Shown here one piece after another: positions 57,605-64,000 of a DNA stretch of 64,000 nt. Numbering within the stretch: the stretch's first letter is position 1; every line of letters starts with the position of its first letter. Both the position numbers and the translations under genes were made by a program. The notes below the pieces were generated by a model that was not told where the DNA came from, made no database searches, and was given only the letters and a program-made list of their open reading frames with translations. The stretch is from Tamlana sp. I1 (GTDB taxonomy: Bacteria; Bacteroidota; Bacteroidia; Flavobacteriales; Flavobacteriaceae), in contig NZ_JACLAF010000010.1 of assembly GCF_015355625.1 (NCBI RefSeq), positions 124,001 through 188,000 of the forward strand. Reading direction: 5' to 3'.

Positions 57605-58029
57605 TTCATTTCTAGAATAGCGTTACCGAAATTAACACCAAAAGGCACACACCAAACAATGACATAATTATATTCTGAAAAATCTACATTATCTGGGATA
57701 TCATATTCGTATTCTCCGTCTAAACCTTTTAAAGCTCCTAAGGAAATATACTCGCTAGCGTTGGCATCGGTTGCTAAATAGAGTTCTAATGAAGGACCTT
57801 CATCAGACTTAAAATTAGAAAGCTTTAAAACCGTTTTTTCTTTATTTACAGAAGCTACGCCCGAGGTTGGGTGTGCTACAGAAATAAAATTCCCGCTATA
57901 CGTTGCTTCATCTTCCATATCCATGTTTTCCTCCATGGTCATGTCTTCTTCATTAATTGATGCATCATCACTTGAAGAACATGCAGTTAAACAAATAGCA
58001 CTAAAAAGAATTAAAAAATACGATTTCAT
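57601..58029 (-). CDS. DM13-domain lipoprotein
   Basis: This 142-residue protein has a lipoprotein signal, MKSYFLILFSAICLTAC, with the lipobox LTAC (Cys17), then a linker rich in Asp, Glu and Met (about residues 22-45) and a DM13 domain with GVASVNKEKTVLKLSNFKSD, LELYLATDANASEYISLG and the Cys motif YVIVWCVPFGVNFG. DM13 domains are predicted electron-transfer or redox modules because of that conserved Cys. A longer frame from 58134 overlaps ccsBA and is not needed. It lies just after ccsBA on the same strand. Confidence 0.88.
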   Translation of the reverse strand: MKSYFLILFSAICLTACSSSDDASINEEDMTMEENMDMEDEATYSGNFISVAHPTSGVASVNKEKTVLKLSNFKSDEGPSLELYLATDANASEYISLGALKGLDGEYEYDIPDNVDFSEYNYVIVWCVPFGVNFGNAILEMN

Positions 58030-58105
58030 AATATGTTGTGTTAAGTTAGTATCCTTCATAAGTCGAAAGCTACTGAAAAACTTTACACAATTCATCAATA
58101 AAAAA

Positions 58106-61100
58106 TTACTTTTTATAATACTTTGAATAACCACGATAAGAGAAAAATCCTAAAATGGCAATAAGTCCGCAGGCAATAGCTATAAATTTCACGCTCACAA
58201 TTTGATCGCCACTGGCATAACTATGCAATCCAGCTAAGTAGAAATTCACTCCGAAATACGTCATTAAAATACTAGAAAATGCAACGATTGATAATAAGTT
58301 AAAAATCCATCGTCCGCGTAGTCCTGGCACCAAACGCATGTGAATTACAAAAGCATAAATCATAATACTAATAAGTGCCCAGGTTTCTTTAGGATCCCAG
58401 CCCCAATAGCGTCCCCAACTTTCATTAGCCCACATACCACCAAGAAAGTTTCCTATGGTAAGCATAACCAATCCAACGGTTAAAGCCATTTCAGTGATAA
58501 TAGTTAACTCTTTAATATTTAAATCCATTTTCACTTTATTGGCCTTATTGGTAAAAATCATTAAGAATAGCGACACAATCCCTAAAATCATACCCAAAGT
58601 AAATGGTCCGTAACTTGCTACAATAACCGCCACATGAATCATAAGCCAATAACTGTTTAAAACAGGTTGTAAATTAGCAATAGCAGGATCCATCCAGTTC
58701 CAATGTGCAATCATTAAAATCATAGCGGTTACAAACGCTCCTGCTGCAATAGTTAGGTTAGACGATTTTCTTTTAAGAACATCACCTATTGAAGCTGATA
58801 TAGTCGCTAAAACCCCTGAAGGTTTTACAGCAGACGCTTTTTTGCCCGCTTTACTTATTCCTGTGATTAAACCAAATAACATGGTTGACCATGCCACATA
58901 AATCATAGACTCGTAAGCATCACTCCAAGGTGCGTGACCAGAAATGTACCATCTTGCTATTAATCCTGCTGTATGTAATACAAACAGTCCTATTATTATG
59001 AATTTAAAAAAATTTATAGCGCCATTTACAAATTTTCGTTTATCATTAAAAATTTGAACAATTAGTAAGATAAACATTAGTGTTCCTGCATATAAATACC
59101 AACTAAACAACTTCTTAAAAATATCGTATTTATTATACAGTATTTCGGCATTTATCTTTTTATCACTAAGCATGACTTTGCCTCCGTAACGATGTTGTGT
59201 TTTTTCAAAAGCTGTTAAGAGTTTTTCAGATTCACTAAAATCGCCTGTTTTTTTGGCTTCATTTAAGGTAAACAAATAGGTTCTGAAACCATTTTTAACA
59301 AAATTACTGTAAAGCGAATCTTTTATAACCGACATATGCTGCGCATAATCGTAAGTAGAAATCCACTTATTATTTGGATCTTCTGGAATTGGGAATATTT
59401 TTAACGACATCCCTTCAATAGCATTATACAGTAAACTAACACGTTGGTCGGTTTCTTTAAATTCCTTTTGAAAACCAGTAGGCACTTGTGCTTTGTAAGC
59501 TTCATCTAAAAATGGGCCTAAAATATATTCGCCACGTTCTGTAAAGAAATCGGCTAAAGCCACATACTTTTCTTCTTTTGGAATATGAAGAAGATGTCTT
59601 ATCGAATCACCTTTTTTAGGCTTTAAATAAATGATTGGTACATTATACCAAAGCATCGGACTTTCTTGAATGGACAGGAATACTTGATTGGCATCAAAAT
59701 CGCCATAAGTATCACTTTTACTTAATTTACGAAGCATTTCTGATGCATAAGTATCTACAGGCATCATTCGCCCGCTTAAATCTTGAATCACTAAATTCCC
59801 AAATTTATCGGCGTGTGCTTTCGGTGTAATATTGCTATGTAGAATAGAATCTATTTGTGCTTTGGTTGGTTTAGAGTGGTTATGACCATCATTAGCCGAA
59901 TGTTCATGATCTTGTGCAAAACCTGTCAAACTTAAACACAGCACTAAAACTGTGAGTATTTTAGCTTTTTTAGCTTTAACTTTTTCCAACTGCTTTTTCA
60001 AATCTCCAAATCGAGAATGTTTACTAAACAAAATAGCCATTAATCCAAAATACAACATAAAATAGCCAATATAAGTAAGCATAGTCCCCCAATAATCATG
60101 GTTTACAGAAAGTACCGTCCCTTTTTCATCAGGATCGAAACTCGATTGAAAAAAGCGGTACCCGCCATGATCTAGAATATTATTCATGTAAATTTTATAG
60201 TCGAAGTCTTCTTGGTTTTTATCTATAACCGTAACTTCACTAGAATATGCCGAAAAACCACGTTCTGTTCCTGGGTAGCGCTCGGCTTCAAAATCGTTTA
60301 ATTTTATTGAAAAAGGCAATTCTAGAACTTTCGAACCGTATTTAAACGCGAAATCTAATCCGCCAACACTTATCTGTTTAAACATACCTCCACTTCCCTT
60401 ATTTCCAAGGATGCTAATACTTTTAGATTCACCGTTAGTGGTAACTCTAAGTTTAACTCCATCGGTACTGCTATTTTTAAGGATTTCTGAAGCTTTAACT
60501 ACATCAAACTCTCCTTTTACAACTGGCTTTGGAAATACCATCTGCATGTTTCCAATCACATATCTTGATCTTAAAACCAAAGGTTGTAAACTATCTTTTA
60601 CCAACTTACCTTGTGCCATGGTTGCCATGGTCATGTACTCGCCTTCAAAAGGAGAATTTATAGATAAATCGCCATTTTTATAGGTAATATTTATGGCGCC
60701 TTCTGTAGGTTTATTTAAAGCAATAAGAATTCCGTGAACGCTTTGTACTTCACCTACTTTAAGAAAATGATTGTGTGGTCCATTACTTCCTGCTTCTACT
60801 AACTTTAAATATTCTTCGCCATTTTCATTCGGAACGATATCTTCTTCAGCTCCAACAATAAACTTTTCTAATTCGATATTTACAGGTTGATTATGGTATT
60901 TTGTATCTATTTCAAAATGATTATTTAAACGTCCTGAAAAATCAACTTCACGTTCAATTGGCAAACGCTGTGGCACGCCATCAATTTTATAATCGCCATC
61001 GATGTAAGTTGTAATATATGTTTTTTGAGAAAGAAAGGTGTTTTCGGTGGCGCCTTCACGAATGGCCATCATACCTTCAAAACTAGCATAACGTGTAATA

Positions 61101-61390
61101 AACGCCCCAATTAGAATAAAAATAAAAGATAAATGCAAGATGAAAGTCGCCCATTTTTCCTTTTTATAGAGCCTGTATCTAAAAACATTTCCAACAAAAT
61201 TAATTACGAAAAACACCATAATGGCTTCAAACCACCATGCGTTGTAAATTAAATTTCGTGTATATGGCGTTGGTGATGTGTCTTGGCCGGCGTCTAAAAA
61301 AGTTCCTACTGCCATAGCTGCTGCAAATACTATGAATAAAACGGCTGTAAGTTTAGTTGAAAAGAAAATGTTAGCGAGTCTTTTTTGCAT
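58106..61390 (-). CDS. ccsBA: Cytochrome c biogenesis protein, ResB-CcsA fusion
   Basis: This 1094-residue membrane protein combines ResB (CcsB) and CcsA, the haem delivery and ligation machinery of system II. The N-terminal half has three helices and a long periplasmic part; around residues 490-510 there is a His-rich link (DHEHSANDGHNHSK); the middle has a second periplasmic domain; the C-terminal 300 residues carry the haem-handling WWD motif (WGRYWGWDPKETW, near residue 998) and flanking His. The fusion is common in Bacteroidota. It suggests that periplasmic c-type cytochromes are made. A DM13 redox lipoprotein follows. Confidence 0.95.
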   Translation of the reverse strand: MQKRLANIFFSTKLTAVLFIVFAAAMAVGTFLDAGQDTSPTPYTRNLIYNAWWFEAIMVFFVINFVGNVFRYRLYKKEKWATFILHLSFIFILIGAFITRYASFEGMMAIREGATENTFLSQKTYITTYIDGDYKIDGVPQRLPIEREVDFSGRLNNHFEIDTKYHNQPVNIELEKFIVGAEEDIVPNENGEEYLKLVEAGSNGPHNHFLKVGEVQSVHGILIALNKPTEGAINITYKNGDLSINSPFEGEYMTMATMAQGKLVKDSLQPLVLRSRYVIGNMQMVFPKPVVKGEFDVVKASEILKNSSTDGVKLRVTTNGESKSISILGNKGSGGMFKQISVGGLDFAFKYGSKVLELPFSIKLNDFEAERYPGTERGFSAYSSEVTVIDKNQEDFDYKIYMNNILDHGGYRFFQSSFDPDEKGTVLSVNHDYWGTMLTYIGYFMLYFGLMAILFSKHSRFGDLKKQLEKVKAKKAKILTVLVLCLSLTGFAQDHEHSANDGHNHSKPTKAQIDSILHSNITPKAHADKFGNLVIQDLSGRMMPVDTYASEMLRKLSKSDTYGDFDANQVFLSIQESPMLWYNVPIIYLKPKKGDSIRHLLHIPKEEKYVALADFFTERGEYILGPFLDEAYKAQVPTGFQKEFKETDQRVSLLYNAIEGMSLKIFPIPEDPNNKWISTYDYAQHMSVIKDSLYSNFVKNGFRTYLFTLNEAKKTGDFSESEKLLTAFEKTQHRYGGKVMLSDKKINAEILYNKYDIFKKLFSWYLYAGTLMFILLIVQIFNDKRKFVNGAINFFKFIIIGLFVLHTAGLIARWYISGHAPWSDAYESMIYVAWSTMLFGLITGISKAGKKASAVKPSGVLATISASIGDVLKRKSSNLTIAAGAFVTAMILMIAHWNWMDPAIANLQPVLNSYWLMIHVAVIVASYGPFTLGMILGIVSLFLMIFTNKANKVKMDLNIKELTIITEMALTVGLVMLTIGNFLGGMWANESWGRYWGWDPKETWALISIMIYAFVIHMRLVPGLRGRWIFNLLSIVAFSSILMTYFGVNFYLAGLHSYASGDQIVSVKFIAIACGLIAILGFFSYRGYSKYYKK

Positions 61391-61559
61391 AATAGTAACC
61401 TATTTTTGAGGTCGCGCAAATTTAAGAATTTAAGTTTGTTTTGAAGTGTTAAAGTATTCAAAAAAAGAGACTAATTCCGTAAGAAGTAGATGGAATTAAT
61501 ACCTTTATATTCGTCGTGTCTTTCTTGTGAAATTTTGAGGAATGTATTATTTTACTGAG

Positions 61560-61660
61560 ATTTACAAAGGCTTGATTTTGTGATTTATTCTCCGTGAAAC
61601 TCTGTGGTTACTCTGTGCAACTTTGTGTAAATATGATACTACACTGAGACTCGCAGAGAA
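61560..61660. repeat. Degenerate CTCTGTG-type intergenic repeat
   Basis: CTCTGTGGTTACTCTGTGCA and CTTTGTGTAAATATG are repeated variants of one short unit, followed by GAGACTCGCAGAG. It is the inverted counterpart of 29400-29495. It fills part of the 307-bp gap between ccsBA and the truncated haemoglobin. Confidence 0.55.
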
Positions 61661-61697
61661 AAATCATCTCACTATAAACTGTGACTGTAAACTGAGA

Positions 61698-62093
61698 CTA
61701 AACCCTACCTCCTCTAGCTTCAAATATTTTCATATACAAAAAAGTGCCCATTTTACGAGCGCGGTGCTTGGCATTTTGGGCATAATCGCCTTCGAAGAGC
61801 TCGTCGATAGTTTCAAACCACAAATTAATCCAGAGTCCGAAATGGCGTTCATTAATACAATGATTATTGTCCTGATCAACTTTAATGTGCGCCTCTAAAG
61901 GATTTCCTAGATATTTTGTTTTTAGGAACAAACTCGCTTCCCAAAAGTTGGTTAAATTTTCAATATGTGCAGGCCAATCTTTAATCAGGTTGTTAAAAAA
62001 CGGTCCTAACTCTTCATCACTTCGAATTTTATCATAGAAAGAAGACACGAGTAAATGCACATCTTCTCTGGTTTTAATATCTTTTTTCTGCAT
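61698..62093 (-). CDS. Group III truncated haemoglobin
   Basis: This 131-residue protein is a small haem protein of the TrHb3 class. It has DVHLLVSSFYDKIRSDEELG (A/B helices), the FF at the B-C turn (GPFFNNLI), and the proximal His at about residue 84 in NERHFGLWINLWFETIDELF, the signature of group III. Such proteins bind O2 or NO and are often linked to NO or O2 handling in microaerobic bacteria. It is read away from ccsBA. No regulator is adjacent. Confidence 0.93.
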   Translation of the reverse strand: MQKKDIKTREDVHLLVSSFYDKIRSDEELGPFFNNLIKDWPAHIENLTNFWEASLFLKTKYLGNPLEAHIKVDQDNNHCINERHFGLWINLWFETIDELFEGDYAQNAKHRARKMGTFLYMKIFEARGGRV

Positions 62094-62150
62094 CTAACAA
62101 AGATAGCACAATTGGTTTTTAAATAGGCTAATATTGTCTATTTTAGCGGT

Positions 62151-62918
62151 ATGATTTCAGTAGTAATTCTTGGCGCAGGCAACGTTGCCACACACTTGTT
62201 TAAAGCGTTTAATAAAACCGATGAAGTTTCTGTAATACAATGGTATAACAGAAATTTAGACACCATAAAACCATTTAAAAACTTGGTTGAAATAACCAAC
62301 GATTTAAATGCTTTAAAAGAAGCCGATGTTTACATTTTAGCCGTTAGCGATGATGTAATTGGCGAACTTTCATCTAAATTACCTTTTGAAAACCGATTGG
62401 TTGTACACACTTCCGGAGGTGTTGGTGTTTACGAATTAGACAAAAAACATAAACGTGGCGTGCTATATCCCTTGCAGACTTTCAGTAAGAATGCTGAAAT
62501 AGATTTTGCAAACGTTCCTATTTGTATTGAAACTATCGACAAAAAAAGTTATCCGCTTTTAAAGCAATTGGCACGAAGCTTAGGAAGCCCAACAAAACGT
62601 GTTAATAGCGACCAACGTCGTGTGTTACACGCTGCGGCAGTTTTTGTAAATAATTTTACCAATCAGCTTTATCGTATTGGTCATGAAATTACAGAAAGTG
62701 AAGGCGCCGAATTCGATTTGCTAAAACCACTAATTCTAGAAACTGCCAAAAAAGTTCAAGATATGTCGCCGTATATGGCGCAAACAGGGCCTGCTAAACG
62801 CAACGATAAAAAAACTATAAAAAAACATGTGAAGCTTTTAAAAAAGCAAGAGCATAAAGACATTTATAATTTACTAACAGATTCTATAAAACAAACCCAT
62901 GGAAGAAAAAAGCTATAA
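62151..62918 (+). CDS. DUF2520 Rossmann-fold protein (NADP-dependent oxidoreductase-like)
   Basis: This 255-residue protein has a Rossmann opening VVILGAGNVATHL (GxGxxA, residues 8-13) and the DUF2520 C-terminal helical domain with RVLHAAAVFVNNFTNQLY and MAQTGPAKRNDKKT. It belongs to the 6-phosphogluconate/F420-dependent oxidoreductase-like superfamily, without a known substrate. It overlaps the downstream KdsC-like gene by 20 nt. This DUF2520, KdsC-like and UbiA order is one I remember from flavobacteria. Confidence 0.9.
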   Translation: MISVVILGAGNVATHLFKAFNKTDEVSVIQWYNRNLDTIKPFKNLVEITNDLNALKEADVYILAVSDDVIGELSSKLPFENRLVVHTSGGVGVYELDKKHKRGVLYPLQTFSKNAEIDFANVPICIETIDKKSYPLLKQLARSLGSPTKRVNSDQRRVLHAAAVFVNNFTNQLYRIGHEITESEGAEFDLLKPLILETAKKVQDMSPYMAQTGPAKRNDKKTIKKHVKLLKKQEHKDIYNLLTDSIKQTHGRKKL

Positions 62919-63429
62919 AGAATATTTAGAACACATTACAACTTTTATTTTTGATGTTGATGGTGTTTTAACCGATGGATCTGTAACTGTAACAACTACG
63001 GGCGAAATGTTAAGAACCATGAATATTAAAGATGGTTATGCATTAAAAACAGCTGTAGACCGAGGGTTTAACGTGTGTATTATTTCGGGAGGTTCTAATG
63101 AAGGTGTTCGCATTCGCTTAGAAGGTTTAGGCATTACCGATATATATTTAGGGGCTCACAACAAAATAGAGCAGCTTGACGATTATTTCACCAAAAAAGA
63201 TATCGTTTCAGAAAACGTGTTATACATGGGCGACGACATCCCTGACTACCCCGTTATGAAAGGCATTGGTTTGCCTTGTTGTCCGCAAGATGCTGTTCCT
63301 GAAATTAAAAACATTTCAAAATACATTTCACATAAAAAAGGAGGCAAAGGTGCCGTTCGCGATGTTATCGAACAAGTTTTAAAAGTTCAAGGAAAATGGA
63401 GTGGCAATTTTTCAGCTAAGTATGATTGA
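62899..63429 (+). CDS. KdsC-like HAD phosphatase (KDO-8-phosphate phosphatase family)
   Basis: This 176-residue HAD enzyme of subclass C0 has the nucleophile motif FDVDGVLTDGSV (D19 and D21), SGGSNEGVR as motif II and YMGDDIPDYPVM as the metal-binding motif IV. This is the tetrameric KdsC layout, which removes the phosphate from KDO-8-phosphate. Its position by DUF2520 and UbiA instead of KDO genes leaves the substrate open. It overlaps the DUF2520 gene by 20 nt. The start ATG at 62899 is inside the preceding gene. Confidence 0.9.
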   Translation: MEEKSYKEYLEHITTFIFDVDGVLTDGSVTVTTTGEMLRTMNIKDGYALKTAVDRGFNVCIISGGSNEGVRIRLEGLGITDIYLGAHNKIEQLDDYFTKKDIVSENVLYMGDDIPDYPVMKGIGLPCCPQDAVPEIKNISKYISHKKGGKGAVRDVIEQVLKVQGKWSGNFSAKYD

Positions 63430-63435
63430 TTGAAT

Positions 63436-63595
63436 TTGGTTGTTGGTTGATGGTTGTTGGTTATTGGTTATTGGTTATTGGTTATTAACAAACTAACTTT
63501 TTAACTCCATAACAACTTTTAACCGCATCACTTCATAACTTCCTAACTTTCTAACTCCTTAACTACATAACCCCTTAACCCCCTAACTCCAAACT
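63436..63595. repeat. Degenerate GGTTATT and TAACYYC tandem repeats before the UbiA gene
   Basis: First GGTTATT repeated about four times after GTTGTTGGTTGATGG, then a pyrimidine-rich run of loosely repeated TAACTCC/CTAACTTT/TAACCCC units up to the ATG. It is the mirror of the AACCAAT repeats at 42230-42263. Confidence 0.6.
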
Positions 63596-63601
63596 AAAAA
63601 A

Positions 63602-64000
63602 ATGCATAACCTTCTAACCCTCATCCGTTGGAAAAACCTCATCATGATTGGCCTTGTGCAATTACTGGTTAAGTATGCACTTTTAGAGCCTTTTGGGGTG
63701 GCAACGGCTTTAAATGGTTTTGGCATTACATTGCTTATTCTTTCAACCATTTTTATCGCTGCTGCAGGAAATATTATAAACGATATACAGGACGTTGAAA
63801 CCGACGAAATAAACAAACCCAATAAAGTTATTGTTGGAAAATCAATTTCAGAAAAAACAGCATACAACCTTTTTATTGCTTTTAATCTTATTGGTGTTGC
63901 CCTTGGCTTTTATGTCTCGCATTGGGTAGGTAAAGCACCATTTTTCACCATATTTGTTTTAATTTCAGCATTGCTTTATGTGTATGCAACTACTTTAAAA
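63602..64000 (+). CDS. UbiA-family prenyltransferase, geranylgeranylglycerol-phosphate-type (N-terminal part, runs off right edge)
   Basis: This partial gene encodes 133 residues to the window end. It has a short N-terminal amphipathic stretch (NLLTLIRWKNLIMIGLVQ), then helices and the first Asp-rich motif NDIQDVETDEINKPNK (N60, D61, D64, D68), which binds Mg2+-diphosphate in UbiA prenyltransferases. It is of the subgroup annotated as geranylgeranylglycerol-phosphate geranylgeranyltransferase in flavobacteria; the true acceptor there is not settled. It is co-oriented with the DUF2520 and KdsC-like genes. Confidence 0.88.
   Translation, partial: MHNLLTLIRWKNLIMIGLVQLLVKYALLEPFGVATALNGFGITLLILSTIFIAAAGNIINDIQDVETDEINKPNKVIVGKSISEKTAYNLFIAFNLIGVALGFYVSHWVGKAPFFTIFVLISALLYVYATTLK

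Noticed and set aside
58030-58134. Extended start of the DM13 lipoprotein
   Set aside because: It would overlap ccsBA and hide the perfect lipoprotein signal that begins at 58029.
1-64000. Type IX secretion cargo with a C-terminal sorting domain
   Set aside because: I checked the ends of the exported proteins (S41, M28, DUF4136, DUF3108, secreted orphan); none ends in a recognisable sorting domain.

Overview
The window looks like part of a chromosome from a marine-type member of the Flavobacteriaceae (phylum Bacteroidota). The evidence is low-GC DNA, promoters of the Bacteroidota form (TTG, then about 20 nt, then TAnnTTTG), a type IX secretion gene (porQ), the gliding genes gldF and gldG, bacillithiol synthesis (bshB1), a ResB-CcsA fusion, and many families typical of this group (DUF4294, DUF4136, DUF3108, YceI, TrhA, DUF4268). 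Two genes run off the edges: an RNA methyltransferase on the left and a UbiA prenyltransferase on the right. There is one tRNA (His). I see no rRNA, CRISPR array, transposase or phage structural gene.

Layout. 1-5.3 kb: methyltransferases, a ZIP transporter, a ParDE module bracketed by a 31-bp direct repeat, and a GNAT/TrhA/DUF4294 operon. 5.4-9.9 kb: M42 peptidase, Nudix hydrolase, then a YceI / outer-membrane barrel / YceI cluster read from a 52-bp dyad. 10-13.7 kb: a three-gene biotin-dependent acyl-CoA carboxylase. 13.7-20.5 kb: an orphan helicase domain, a second toxin-antitoxin pair, a Crp-like regulator / SnoaL-like / YceI operon, an MFS exporter, DinB and an ABC exporter. 20.7-26 kb: FAH-family enzyme, a cNMP/CBS/nucleotidyltransferase sensor, a DnaQ-like exonuclease and acs. 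26.7-33.6 kb: rpsA with a structured leader, a LysM protein, porQ-cmk separated by 14 perfect octamer repeats, alkB-like and purC. 33.6-40 kb: an accessory block between purC and phoH (VOC gene with a nonsense codon, HigBA, S41 protease, a secreted orphan, a GIY-YIG gene with cassette-like ends). 40-46.4 kb: phoH, SAM hydrolase family, gldF, a BamE-like gene, gldG and dnaN. 46.8-52.5 kb: envelope proteins, another toxin-antitoxin pair, an M28 peptidase and tRNA-His. 52.5-64 kb: bshB1, rlmF without a normal start codon, HAD phosphatase, a 52-aa basic protein, mscL, a SatD-DUF3307 operon with repeated operator-like sites, a DM13 lipoprotein, ccsBA, truncated haemoglobin, DUF2520, a KdsC-like phosphatase and UbiA.

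Most of the window is ordinary flavobacterial core genome. The points most worth following up are the SatD-DUF3307 operon (a nucleotide-cyclase-like fold plus HTH, with GCTTAAAAG sites at 27-28 bp spacing), the YceI/barrel/YceI locus and its dyad, the GIY-YIG cassette with attC-like ends, the AUC-start rlmF, the VOC nonsense codon that removes a predicted metal ligand, and several families of intergenic palindromes and tandem repeats. Regulatory calls and remarks on how widespread a repeat or gene order is rest on pattern recognition and were not checked against a database.
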